Positions 11,612 to 22,311 of a DNA stretch of 64,000 nucleotides are shown piece after piece; within the stretch, counting starts at the first letter, position 1, and every line of letters starts with the position of its first letter. The position numbers and the translations under genes were made by a program. The notes below the pieces were generated by a model. That model did no database searches. It was given only the letters and a program-made list of their open reading frames with translations, and was not told the DNA's origin. The stretch is from Gonapodya prolifera JEL478 (lineage: Eukaryota; Monoblepharomycota; Monoblepharidomycetes; Monoblepharidales; Gonapodyaceae), in the NCBI GenBank assembly GCA_001574975.1, contig KQ965824.1, positions 72,568 through 136,567 on the forward strand, read 5' to 3'.

Positions 11612-13525
11612 TCACGCCCCTCCCCACGACGACCCCTGGTTATCCTGGTACTGCTGCGGAGGTTGGGGCAGCGGCGGGCGGGGCAGGGACGATACGTTGT
11701 TCCTCCGCGGCGGTGGGGAGGGCATGGACCCCACATCGTCCACCGGAGGCATCTGTGATCGCCGACGTTCGTTCCCCCCCGCAGCGAAGGACCGTGGTCG
11801 GTCCGGGTTCATCCCAGCCGGAGCCGAGGGCGGGCGACGCGGAGAGCCGCCGTAGTCGTCCCCTCCGCCGCCGTTGTGTTGTGCGAACGACGTCGCGGGC
11901 CGTTGTTGTGGGGGGCTCGTCCGGGGCGGACCTGCGACGTCTCCTCCTCCGCCGTAAGCACCGGCCACGGAACGGGGCCGGTCCTGGGCGCGCATGTCCG
12001 GAGATCTGGAAGGCGGGGTTGTTTGCCCACCGGTCTGCTGGTAGTACGCTGCGGCCGTGGCGGGGCGCTGTTGGGGTGGGGGAGATTGCTGCGGGTTGGC
12101 GTTGTAGGCGCCGTGGGAGGTTGCAGGGCGTGGGCCGGGCGGGCTGGACGAGCCACTGCCGCTGCCGTGGTAGGCCTGCGACGACGCGGGCCTTTGCTGG
12201 TGCATGCTGGGAGCGCCGAACGCTCCTGCTGCGTTTGGAGGCTGCGGGAGGGATTTCTGGCCGGCACCTCCGTAGGCGCCCTGGGCAGCGGGGACGTCGG
12301 GCAGGGGAGGTCGACGCGCTCCGGGGCTTCCCATAGGGGTCTGTGTGGGTGATGTGGCCTTGCTGGGAGCGCGGGAGGACATCTCGTAGTCTGTGTTGCT
12401 TGGGATGGCCTGATATTGGGTTCCGCTCTTGGGAGAGGTGGGAGAGCGACGTTCCTTCTTGTGAGGTGGGATGTCGGGTGTGTTGGCGCGTTTCCAGTTA
12501 TCTGTAATGGGGCATGAATGCATGGATGAGCGTTTGACACAAACAATTAGGATCAAAATAATAAGGGACACACCTTCCATCCGTTTCCGCCTCCGCAACA
12601 TGATGATAGCTGCAGCCAGCATCACAGCGGCTAGGACTGCAACGATAGCGCCTCCGATGACTCCGGCGAGGGCAACGGGGTCGGTCGCTGGTGTGGTAGT
12701 TTTGACATTGTTCGGGGATCCGGACCCGGTCGTTGCCGAGGTTCCAGCGCCAGTGGTCGTCTGGGCTCCGGCACTCCCAGTAGCAAGGAGACTTGCAGAT
12801 TTAGGACAGGCGGCCTGAACGGCGGGGAGACTGTCCTGGCATGCAACAGGGATGTTGTTTGCGCATGCGAAAATCCCGGGATTGGTGTTGTTGTAGCTCA
12901 ACAGACAGGTGGTCAAGGACTGTGGAAGCAGGCCATCGACGCTGCCCGTGAGGTTGTTGCCGTGTATGTCCAGCCGAACGAGGTTTGTAAGCATGGACAA
13001 GTCGGGAACGGCTCCTGTCAACACATTCCCTTCCAANNNNNNNNNNNNNNNNNNNNNNNNNNNNNNNNNNNNNNNNNNNNNNNNNNNNNNNNNNNNNNNN
13101 NNNNNNNNNNNNNNNNNNNNNNNNNNNNNNNNNNNNNNNNNNNNNNNNNNNNNNNNNNNNNNNNNNNNNNNNNNNNNNNNNNNNNNNNNNNNNNNNNNNN
13201 NNNNNNNNNNNNNNNNNNNNNNNNNNNNNNNNNNNNNNNNNNNNNNNNNNNNNNNNNNNNNNNNNNNNNNNNNNNNNNNNNNNNNNNNNNNNNNNNNNNN
13301 NNNNNNNNNNNNNNNNNNNNNNNNNNNNNNNNNNNNNNNNNNNNNNNNNNNNNNNNNNNNNNNNNNNNNNNNNNNNNNNNNNNNNNNNNNNNNNNNNNNN
13401 NNNNNNNNNNNNNNNNNNNNNNNNNNNNGAGCAAGGACAGCGACTCCAGCTGCAATCATCGTCCGTCTCCGCGCCATCGCCGGTGTCTTCCGTGCAACCA
13501 TCAAATGTGGCGCCCGCGAGTTCAA
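11612..13525 (-). CDS. LRR single-pass membrane protein with long proline-rich cytoplasmic tail
   Basis: The likely start is the Met at 13477 (MARRRTMIAAGVAVLA, a signal peptide); an in-frame Met lies at 13525. A run of N (13037-13428) hides most of the LRR ectodomain. After it come an LRR module end (LTGAVPDLSMLTNLVRLDIH), a cysteine cap, a Thr/Gly-rich stalk, a membrane helix and RRRKR. A 72-base GT-AG intron (12502-12573) follows; it happens to be open and in frame. The tail of about 290 residues is rich in Pro, Ser and Gln, with PPLP and PRPPLPQPP motifs typical of SH3 ligands, and ends at TGA 11612-11614. The ectodomain resembles the receptor at 1-2427, but the SH3 domain is replaced by potential SH3 ligands, so a partner role is plausible. 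Function is inferred only from architecture. Confidence 0.8.
   Translation of the reverse strand: MNSRAPHLMVARKTPAMARRRTMIAAGVAVLAXXXXXXXXXXXXXXXXXXXXXXXXXXXXXXXXXXXXXXXXXXXXXXXXXXXXXXXXXXXXXXXXXXXXXXXXXXXXXXXXXXXXXXXXXXXXXXXXXXXXXXXXXXXXXXXXXXXXXXXXXXXXXXXXXXXLEGNVLTGAVPDLSMLTNLVRLDIHGNNLTGSVDGLLPQSLTTCLLSYNNTNPGIFACANNIPVACQDSLPAVQAACPKSASLLATGSAGAQTTTGAGTSATTGSGSPNNVKTTTPATDPVALAGVIGGAIVAVLAAVMLAAAIIMLRRRKRMEGVSLIILILIVCVKRSSMHSCPITDNWKRANTPDIPPHKKERRSPTSPKSGTQYQAIPSNTDYEMSSRAPSKATSPTQTPMGSPGARRPPLPDVPAAQGAYGGAGQKSLPQPPNAAGAFGAPSMHQQRPASSQAYHGSGSGSSSPPGPRPATSHGAYNANPQQSPPPQQRPATAAAYYQQTGGQTTPPSRSPDMRAQDRPRSVAGAYGGGGDVAGPPRTSPPQQRPATSFAQHNGGGGDDYGGSPRRPPSAPAGMNPDRPRSFAAGGNERRRSQMPPVDDVGSMPSPPPRRNNVSSLPRPPLPQPPQQYQDNQGSSWGGA
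13037..13428. other. assembly gap (392 N)
   Basis: Unsequenced bases inside the ectodomain exon region of the LRR receptor on the minus strand. The true gap length is not known from the sequence. Confidence 0.99.
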
Positions 13526-14143
13526 AGCCTTTTTCGGTCCGCCTTGGTCACCAGTGGCGGTGCCTCAGCCAACCAACAAACCTGCCGAGTGCGGGCAGCG
13601 CTACCAAGACTCTTGGCACCGATCAATATCGTTACCAAAGGACAAAATGAGTTGAAAACAATTTCTCAAATGGTGGCGTCTATCAAAACGTGCAAGTTTG
13701 CGTCAGGGAAACATGAGAACGCCTCTAGAGCGGGATGCAATCACAAAGGGAAACTGAAAAGTTTACGGTCACCACCATTTGGTCCTATCGCCATGCCACC
13801 TTTCCCAACCAGTGACACACGGTCCCACGCAGTGTAAACTGGTTGAATACGAGGGGGTCTCCCTTTCTCTGATTGTACAATCTTTCCTAATTATACAACA
13901 AAAGCGGAAGAAGTGCACCCGCCAGGAGAGGTATCGCACTACAAGCGTAGAGACACCTTCCCTTGCACATTACAGCTATACATGAGCGAGGAGGCTTTGA
14001 GGCTAAGAGGCTCTGATGGCTGTCGTAGCAGCAGTCGATCTGATCCCGATCACCCCTTGTACACTTCGCCCCCGACACCAAATGGGAAGCGAGCGGCCTT
14101 GTGTCGCATGTCATTAAGGCAAGGGCCGGTAACAAAAGTTCCA
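13526..14143. other. intergenic, 5' flank of the LRR receptor
   Basis: No gene recognised. The region leads into the cysteine-rich fragment at 14144 on the plus strand. Confidence 0.5.
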
Positions 14144-14539
14144 GGCTACAGCCAGTGGGCGAAGTGTGACATTCCTGAGTGTGCCATAAAGACCGCGTAC
14201 TGGCATTGCGCGACCGTGGAGGACTGGTCGTTCACCGATTTACACTGCCGCACGTGCGACATTGGTCCGCTGTGTCATTCCAACGCGGAACTCAACTGCA
14301 GGATCACTCTTTCGATACCGAACTTTTAATGCTTGGTGCGGTACACCCGATGTGTCGTGCAATATCCGGTTCCCAAGTGCCCCGATTGCGGGTACTATCG
14401 AGTATGCCCCGGTTGCGATGCAGTGGAGAATGATGGTGAGGAAGGGGAGCGCATGCGGTGTATGTGTTGTATCGTTGCTTTTGCTGTTGGTAACGCGACG
14501 AAGAATAGCGTCACAAGCTACAACGGTAATCGACAATAG
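14144..14539 (+). pseudogene. cysteine-rich C-terminal fragment of the F-box family (copy D)
   Basis: Encodes GYSQWAKCDIPEC, then HCRTCDIGPLC and, past an in-frame TAA at about 14327-14329, KCPDCGYYRVCPGC and MRCMCC. Cysteine spacing follows the sister copies (C-x4-C, then C-x2-C-x5-C). No F-box or leucine-rich part is attached, so this is a 5'-truncated copy, immediately followed by another fragment. Confidence 0.6.
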
Positions 14540-14550
14540 TTTCGTCAGAA

Positions 14551-15136
14551 GTGGACGAAGACGAGGGCCTTCTCCGCGTTGCTCAGTCGCCTATGGACAT
14601 TTTCCCGAAACTTCTCGAAGTTCTTCCTGCGCAATCCCTCGAATGTGGTGATTTGCTGGATGTTTCGGTGGAGACCACTTTCACTCGTTCTGGAGTTTCG
14701 CCTGCGGACCTAGGCTTATCTCCGAGCTCAAGGTACACCTTTTGCTCTCATTGCATAGTTGGTCAGGTTTGTTGGGGTTGTGGAAGTCTGCGTCGACATG
14801 CTGGGCAGCAAATGGGAGAAGACTACCTGCAGTGGCAACGGTTGTTCTGGAAATGGATACCAGTGTATCAACTGCTACAGACGCTGGACAAAGTGCAGCG
14901 TCCCCGGTTGCAACATGATAGCGTCATGCTGGCGTTGCTAGACCATTAATGGCTGGAGCATCACCCCTCCGTGCTGTCGGGCGTGCGGTATTGGATCCAT
15001 TTGTTCGCGCCACACAAGGATGAGCTGTAATGTATTGCTTTCTCGTCGTGCATCCTGCTCGGTGCAGTGTGATACGTGCTACCGGGAGTGTTCTGGAGCA
15101 TTGTTCCCGAACTGTGAGAAAACGAATTTGTCCTAA
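14551..15136 (+). pseudogene. cysteine-rich fragment of the F-box family (copy C)
   Basis: Begins with a segment (MDIFPKLLEVLP) that matches the MFPN... linker of copies A and B, then CSHCIVGQVCWGCG. In a second frame the diagnostic block QCINCYRRWTKC follows with spacing C-x2-C-x6-C-x4-C-x5-C-x2-C. A TAG (14940-14942) interrupts it before CCRACGIGSIC and three further cysteine pairs, ending at TAA 15134-15136. At least one frame change and one stop; no F-box seen. Function is as for copy A, and this copy is dead. Confidence 0.6.
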
Positions 15137-15729
15137 TTGTGATGTAGACGGTGAGAAATTAGGCTGCCGCGGATGCACAGTTGTTCTTTGCTGGCGGCGA
15201 AGATGACATTACCATAGATTTTGAAGAATAGTATGTTGGTAATTCAGCCAACTTGAGAGTGACTCACCCGCAAAATGTCGGCGCGAATTGCTAACGGCCA
15301 CGGCGAACACCCTAAACATTGTCCAGACCAGCATATTCCAGGCGCCCAGCTGGTCTGGTTAAAAAAGTACGATTTTCGTTTTTTGATCAATCCCGCAGGT
15401 AGGAAAAGTCAAAAGTTGCGTATGAAGGTGACAAGTTTTATCAGAAATATTTGTTACAACATCAATTTGGCAATATTCGAAAATTCCATTAGTACATCTT
15501 TAAAAGTCCGCCTTCTGGATCGGGAAGCGGCATCGGTACACGTCCTTCATCCGGTATCCATGCCCCTAATCCACCCTCAATATTTCATCACCTTCGTCTG
15601 ACTGATCAGAGTCCTCGCCTCCCTCACGACTGTTGCGGGACCTGGCCAAGCCTTCATCTGCATCAAGTTTGCCCGACCGTGGAGGTTTCTCGCCTCCTTC
15701 GCGACTGCTGCTCACAGACACAGTCAAGC
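15137..15729. other. intergenic between copies C and B
   Basis: Convergent 3' ends of two family members. No gene seen; it includes a stretch of direct CTCGCCTCC-type similarity near 15616-15710. Confidence 0.4.
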
Positions 15730-17073
15730 TTACATCTGCATGTTCTTCTTCGGACCTGGAGTTTCCCCTCTATCCCGATCCGCCGACCTCACCGAGCCTT
15801 CATCTGCATCTTCGTCATCTGACAAATTCCCATTTATGAACTCCTGGTAGATCTTCACATGCTTAGCTCTCTCTTCAAGAATAATTCCAGGACATGACGT
15901 TTTACTGCACTCGAACTTGCAGCAGTGGCCAAGTGGCATGTTCTTGAGACATGCGGTGCAGTGTAACCCAGTGTCACAGGTCCTTGAATATCCGGCGCAG
16001 CACTCTTCCAACGAATGGCACATGCAAAAGGGTCCCAATTTGCAAGTCTGACAATGGAGAAGGCTGTCCTGTATATCCAATACAGGAATTGTGTTACACC
16101 GCCCACATACTGCCTTGGTGTCGCATGCATCAATCCCACAGAAGTCCCATCTCTCATAGCATTCGATGCACTGATAGCCAGATCCTCCGCATCCACTGCA
16201 TCCACTGCATTCGCGTAATCGAACATATTCACCATATTCACCATATGACCATCCTATCCCTTTGTTTTGCGATCATATGCTCCACATCCCCAGCACACCG
16301 CATGGTACGCACAGCGATCACAGAAGAGACGCTTGAAGACGGGGGGATATGCCCAGGTCTCTCATTGAAACGTCCGTCCGAGGAAAAGACTTCTTCACCC
16401 AGTTGTGGAGTAAACAGAGGGTTCTCCAAGTTCCGGTATAGCCCACATTGACTGCAAATAGCTGGAGCAATATTCCTGAGATTCGGAAACACGTCGAACG
16501 CTGCATCCGCAAGACGCTGCAGAAGGGGAAGGTGACATATTCAGACCCCCAAAGCTCCTCTGGGTCATACTCGTAGTTGGTACACTCAACTCGCAGGGCA
16601 CGGAACCGTTATTCAGTGCTTTCCACTGGAGGTAAGGGTCCCGTGTAGTTCGGCTGCGGTGGGATTCCAAGAGTTCCACCAGGATGTGAAGCAACACTTT
16701 GGGACAACCACTGATGGATACGCTGACAAGTTCCCGTTGAAAAAGAAACCACGCTACAGTCCAAGTGGTTACTGCCGTTTTCCTAGACATCCCTCCTGAA
16801 ATTCTCGATCACGATTGTCCGAGAAGAAGCCCCGACATCGGCCGATGGGAGGATCCAGCTCGCTAGAACTCCAGCAAATCTCTCATACTCTGCATCGCCA
16901 AGTGCCTCTCCATACTCCGAAAAGTCGACATCCTGCCAGAGAAGGGGGACATGGAGAATGCAACGCATTGATTTGGCGGTGTTGGCGAGGCGAATCCTCG
17001 ACCGAACGGGGAGAAAAAAGGCGATAGCGATCGTGGTTTCGCGAGGGAGTGAGGAAAGCGAGAGGGGTTCCAT
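15730..17073 (-). pseudogene. F-box/leucine-rich/cysteine-rich protein, least decayed copy (copy B)
   Basis: 17073-16783 encodes an F-box (SLPRETTIAIAFFLPVRSRI) and helices (LLWQDVDFSEYGEALGD). A frame change near 16785 leads into leucine-rich sequence (TWTVAWFLFQRELVSVSISG), and further frame changes lead to VFPNLRNIAPAICSQCG. The last about 145 codons (to TGA 15730-15732) are one open frame holding the cysteine-rich domain: C-x2-C-x6-C-x4-C-x5-C-x2-C, then C-x2-C-x5-C-x2-H, then further CxxC pairs and an acidic tail. I found no good GT-AG introns to explain the frame changes, so I call it a pseudogene, but intact exons joined by unusual introns cannot be fully excluded. Confidence 0.6.
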
Positions 17074-17247
17074 GGATTTACTGAGAGAATGTTCGAGCCT
17101 GCTTCTTTACAAGCAATGTGGCACTGCTTTTTGAGAGCACACCAAGAGCTTTCTCCTTTGCATCGCAACTCACGATGGTTGGTCAATCCCTTTGCAAAAC
17201 TTCCATCGCTCACTTCTCACAATCATTCGTAACTCATTTTTCCCACG

Positions 17248-18419
17248 ATGGACGTGAACCCACCCACGCTTATTCCGGAACTGCGACTGGTCCGCCCTTT
17301 AGCCTCAGAACGAGTATATCGAGGAGGCGATCAAGAAGCATGGACGGAGACTCGATCATGAGGAGAGGAAGTGAGTGGTCGCCGTTTTTCTTCGCCTTCG
17401 CTCCTGTCTCACACCCTGGCTCGTCAGGCGAAAACGGACTGCCCGTGAAGTCCACAAGAAAGCCGCCTTCGCTCAGAAAGTCCACGGGTTGAAGGCGAAA
17501 CTGTACAACAAAAAGCGACATGCGGAGAAGATTCAGATGAAGAAGACGTGAGTGGTGATGCTGGGGCTCTCAGCGAGTACCCTCCAAGTCCGACACACCT
17601 TCGCTTCCAGCCTGAAGATGCACGACGAACGAAACACAAAACAAGCCGCACCCGACGCTAACCCCGACACTGCTCTTCCTCCCTACTTGCTGGATCGTCA
17701 GTCCCAGACGAGGGCGAAGGTGCTTTCCAACGCAATTAAGCAAAAACGGAAGGAACGTGCGGCGAAGTGGGATGTACCCTTGCCGAAGGTGCGAGCTGTT
17801 GCGGAGGAGGAGGTTTACAAGGTTATCAAGACGGGAAAGAAAGGGAGTGAGTTGACGATTGCTGTTCATCAGCGATTTGATACCCAGTTGTGCTGACGAA
17901 CCTCCTTCCGCCCACCGCCCCTTCCAGCGAAGCAATGGAAACGTCTGGTCTCGAAGCACACTTTCGTTCCTCCCACCTTCACCCGACTCCCTCCGAAATA
18001 CGAACGTTTCATTCGACCCACCGCTCTCCGTGTCAAACGAGCGCACGTCACGCACCCGGAACTCAAGGCGACGTTCATGCTGGACATTTTGGGGGTGAAG
18101 AAGAACCCGAACGGGAGGGATATGACGGGATTGGGTGTGATCACGAAGGGAACTGTGATCGAGGTGTGTTGGTCGCATTCGCCGTGGTTCTTCACCAGGG
18201 TTGAATTACCGTGGTTTGCCTACAGGTCAACGTTTCCGAGCTCGGATTGGTGACACAATCCGGTAAAGTCGTGTGGGGTAAATACGCGCAGGTGACAAAC
18301 AACCCGGAGAACGACGGAGTCGTGAACGCGGTGGTGAGTACTGCTGCAGTCTTAGCATCATCTTATTTCTCGTGTCTCATCACGAGGGCTTTATCACCTT
18401 CATTCAGCTCCTGGTCTAG
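17248..18419 (+). CDS. NSA2: ribosome biogenesis protein NSA2
   Basis: Assembles large-subunit pre-ribosomes in the nucleolus (60S maturation, 27S pre-rRNA processing in yeast). Seven exons in perfect phase: 17248-17253, 17309-17370, 17428-17547, 17611-17846, 17928-18163, 18226-18333 and 18408-18419, giving 259 residues against 261 in yeast. Diagnostic segments are [77 protein letters not shown] and [15 protein letters not shown], ending in LLV-stop. The first exon holds only Met-Asp and the last only Leu-Leu-Val plus TAG, so both are easy to miss. The plus-strand gene sits tail to tail with the aldo-keto reductase at 18582. Nothing is decayed, unlike most neighbours. Confidence 0.97.
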
Positions 18420-18581
18420 ACTGGTTATCTGCGTCGACCAATTGTCGACATCATGGAATAACGAAATACCATTACACAGCTTCACGTGTATCATACAATG
18501 GACGGTCCGAATATTGCATTTATGTTTCACATCGAAATCCTGCCCGTTTGCATTCTCGGAAGCCACCTGAGGTTTCCACTT

Positions 18582-20554
18582 CTATTGGTGCAGGAGCTTC
18601 AACCCCGTCGCGTGGTACCTTTCCCCCTTCACTTCGAACTTCTTGATGATCTCGTCAATTTCCGCCTCCTCCTCTGTGGACAACTGGATAGTTGCTGCTG
18701 CCAGATTCTCTCGGAGACGACTGACTTTGGTGGTTCCCTGGGGTGGAGATGAAATGCAAGGGCGAATGAGAACAGAGCAGGGTACTTTGATCAAGGGAGT
18801 ACTCACGGGTATCGGGAACATATCTGCCGAAGCATAGTCAATTCAAGACAAAGGATTTCAGGTGGAACATGGATCACGCCTCTATCGGCGGCCCACTCAC
18901 CATCACCTTTACTTAGCACCCAAGCCAAGGCCACTTGACTCGCTGTCACGCTCTTCTTCTTCGCCAATTCCATGACGGCATCCACGAGCTTGATGTTGAC
19001 GTCAAAGTTGTCGCCTTGGAACCGGGGGAGTGTGCGGCGGAAGTCGTCTGGGGAGCAATGAAGAACGGGCCAGATTGGGAAGCACCAAGGCGATGGGACT
19101 GCAGTACCGGTGCCGGGTTATCATGCGTACCTTCTGGAAGGTCAGTCAGCTTGCGAATCTCCCCCGAAAGAAACCCTCTCCCCAGGGGTGAAAACCTGAT
19201 CCACACGGAAGCGTTGTTTTCAATAATAGCGCAATCTCGCCCACGCAATCACAGGTGCTCACGGCACGAACGCGATCCCAAGTTCTCTGCACGTATCTAT
19301 AACGCCGTTCTCGAGGGGTCCAAGCTCCCACAAGCTGAACTCGGACTGGACTGCTGAAATAGGATGGACTTTGTGCCCACTTTTGTGCCGTGTGTTGATC
19401 AGACCGCTGATTACGTGGATGTTTTCAACTTGCGCACTGGACTCACCGCCTAATTGTTGCCGCACTGGCTTCAGAGAGACCAATATGCCGTACTTTCCCT
19501 TCCTTGATGAGCTCTCCCATGGCTGCGACGGTGTCCTCGATTGGGGTTTGGGGGTCAACACGGTGCTGGTAGTACCTAAAGAGTGAAATAACCAGACTTG
19601 AGTCCTGGTGTGACCCAATGGTATCGCTCTTCCGACGCACAGATCGATATAATCTGTTAGTCCTGGTGTGACCCAATGGTATCGCTCTTCCGACGCACAG
19701 ATCGATATAATCTGTTTCAAGGCGCTCCAAACTGGCTTGGCACTGAAACAGAGGTTCAGTCAGCTTTGATATCTCCGGTGAACTGGGATCAATACTCACA
19801 GCTTGCTTGACGTATTCAGGGTCACCCCTGACTCCGAGAGCTTTCGCAACTGGGTCCCATTGGAAAGAGAACTTTGTCTGGAATCGGAGAACTCCATGAG
19901 ATTTCGTTGGCAGCAAAAGAAGAAGATCTGAACTTACCGCCAAGAAGAACTTCAGGTAACAATTTATCAGAGAGCGGTAATGGAGGAACGTGACACATTT
20001 CGTAGACCAAGCCACGGGGCAATAATCATACCTTCTCTCGACCATACTTTTTGAATGCCTTGGCGAGAAGGGTTTCGTTATGGCCCCACCCGTACATATC
20101 AGCTGAAAAGACCCTCAATCCGATGCACTACTGAGCATGGCGCTATATTTTCGGCTCACCGGCTGCGACGGAAAGCGATTTCGCAGGATGCGTTGCAATC
20201 AATGACTATCGTTAGGTGACACCAAAACAACACATACTGTCAAAGAAATTGCATCCAAGTTCAAGCGCCTTCCCAATGACTTCTAGCGCTTGTTCCTCCG
20301 GAATTGGTGGTCCTATCAAGTCGATCAGCTCTGTAACAGTGTCAGGGGTGATGAAAGCACACACCCACCGTACTGTTGTCAGACGTTTATGAATTGTTGC
20401 AGTCGAAGCGCAAGGCAAAACATAACGGATTGCGACCGATTGCCAAAAATATTCAGCGACCCACCGCGAAGGACATTCCCATGCATCCGAATCCGATCCG
20501 CGAGACTTCGACATCCGTTTTGGCGAATAGTCTTTTGGGGGTGGAGATGGTCAT
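18582..20554 (-). CDS. aldo-keto reductase, AKR13/YakC-like
   Basis: NAD(P)H-dependent reductase of aldehydes and ketones, TIM-barrel fold, cytosolic. Twelve exons give 336 residues: 20465-20554, 20238-20328, 20032-20102, 19938-19949, 19800-19877, 19699-19742, 19447-19575, 19263-19379, 19131-19195, 18907-19047, 18807-18823 and 18582-18737. All phases agree. N-terminal [12 protein letters not shown], catalytic Asp and Tyr in FFDTDMYG, catalytic Lys in FFLATKF, His in YYQHRVDP, then the family's [13 protein letters not shown] and [12 protein letters not shown], and the cofactor-binding C-terminus ([12 protein letters not shown]). Exons of 12 and 17 bases occur. The intron after exon 6 contains a 58-base tandem copy of that exon's end. 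Two broken relatives lie immediately upstream. The substrate cannot be told from sequence. Confidence 0.93.
19602..19717. repeat. 58-base perfect tandem duplication across an exon end and splice donor
   Basis: The unit beginning GTCCTGGTGTGACCCAATGG occurs at 19602-19659 and again at 19660-19717, differing only at the last base. It covers the 3' end of exon 6 (TDYIDL) of the aldo-keto reductase and its GTGCGT donor. Using the second donor would shift the frame because 58 is not a multiple of three. Confidence 0.95.
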
Positions 20555-20697
20555 GATGGTAGACGAGAGAGACAGCAGATTCCAGTCTCCGATTTCGTGT
20601 TGCTTATTACTCTGTGGTGAAAAGATGGCGAGTGATTGCCTCTGGAAGCGGAAGATCTTGTTAGAGCCGACGCCGCCCCTCTAAAATTTAGTTTTGA

Positions 20698-21340
20698 CTA
20701 TTTGCTAACAGCTGAACCGAATTGACGTCGAATTTCTTAATCAGCCGCTCCATCTCGGCAAGGTCCTCGGCTAACAGGTGGATACTGGCAAACGCCAGGT
20801 TCTCGGCGAGACGGGTGGCTTTGGTTGGTCCCTAATGTTGTAGTACGTCAGAGGTGGATTAGCGGTGCGGTGGATTAGCGGTGCTAAGTAGACACGACGG
20901 TCTGGTGGGGGAGTTGGGCGCTTATATGTCTGCAAAAACCCAGAGCATATATGCATCCTAGTCTGGACGACTTACTCCAGATTAACTGATAATCTCAAAG
21001 ATGAACCAAGACCATGGATGCCTGCCCAAATTATCACCCCCTCGCGATATCATTTCATCTCTTATGAGGACGTACCGGTCGCGCGCATTTCACACCGTTC
21101 GGTGTGATGCAATTGTTCTTCGGAAGCGCAGATCGATGTAATCTAATTCGAGGACCTCCGCGCTGGCTTGACACTGTGAATCTTGACATCAGACCGGGGA
21201 CTGGTCTGAATTGCGCGCACAATATATACAAACTGCAGCCAGCTTGACATATTCAATTTCTCCGACAGCCCACGTGACCTGAACCCAGATTCCAATATAA
21301 CAGAACTTAGCGCGTCGCGATTACTATGAGGTATGTACCT
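20698..21340 (-). pseudogene. aldo-keto reductase remnant (3' exons)
   Basis: 20831-20698 encodes a complete last-exon homologue (GPTKATRLAENLAFASIHLL ... stop TAG 20698-20700) with an acceptor just upstream. Farther 5' on the same strand, about 21165-21120 resembles the TDYIDL exon (LELDYIDLRF) and about 21270-21235 the EYVKQA exon. The catalytic His exon and most barrel exons are missing. A decayed duplicate of the gene at 18582-20554. Confidence 0.65.
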
Positions 21341-21430
21341 TGTAGATAGTTGAAGATGTGCCTTCCGGCGACAAAACCGTTCCCGACCTCCGGTTTCAGG
21401 TACCCTCCCCAACCTTCCACCACACACATC

Positions 21431-22311
21431 ATGTCCGCCACTGCAACCGTACCAAAGAGGCGTTTCGCCAATACCGGCGTCCAAGTCTCACGATTCGGCT
21501 GCATGGGAATGTCGCTCGCGGTGCGTCGCTGTGATTACATAAGACCGTCTTGTCGATCCAGTTGCCAAACACGAAATTTCAACGACTAGCTCCATGATTT
21601 TCATCCGGCCGACGCAATCAGTATGGCGCGTGAAGGTCGTGGTGCTTTTTGGCTCCTTCTTGACCTCTAAATGTCGTTGATATCGCGCATATTGCAATCG
21701 TTAGGCCCACCGATGCCAGAAGACCAAGCGCTGGACCTTATCGGCAAAGTTCTGGAGCTGGGATGTCATTTTTTGACAGTGAGTGGTCCCGTCTCCCGAT
21801 ACCATATGGGCGGTCCCTTAATGTTCGGAACTCACGATCGTACTGTTCTTCCTCGCTGGAGAGATCTATGTAAATCCATCCTCGCGGTCTCGCGATCGAA
21901 TGAAATTAACATCGATTCGCGGCCCAGCTGACATGTATGGAACCGGCCACAACGAGAAGCTTCAGGCGAAGACGTTCAAGAAGTACGGACGGGGAAAGGT
22001 ACAGCTCTCTGGGTTCCCTCACACCCACGCTTGCGTATTCAAAGGAAAACTTTCCCCTGACCCTTCCGGACACCAGACCAAATTTTCTTTCGTCATCGAC
22101 CGCGTGACAAAGGCTCGCAGCGTGCAAGGCGACCCGGAATACGTCAAGCAAGCTTTGGGTAACCTGGCTTCTCCCTTTGCTTTCCGGGTGTACAGTTTTG
22201 AGCCGGATCGCATTCTTTCGACCCACCCCCCCCGGCAGACTCGTCGCCATTCTCAGTGCAAAGCCAGCCTCGAACGCCTGGGAACCGACTACATCGACCT
22301 GTGCGTCATCC
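21431..22311 (+). pseudogene. aldo-keto reductase 5' half, truncated copy
   Basis: Exon 1 (21431-21520) encodes a close match of the intact gene's first exon with the same GCG|GTGCGT junction, but lacks the Ile-Gly in [11 protein letters not shown]. Further homologous exons encode GPPMPEDQALDLIGKVLELG, DMYGTGHNEKLQAKTFKKYG, TKFSF...GDPEYVKQA and KASLERLGTDYIDL (to about 22311). One base is missing before the DMYG exon and the donor after EYVKQA is lost. No YYQHRVD exon or later exons follow, so catalysis would be impossible. It lies head to head with the remnant at 20698-21340. Confidence 0.75.
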
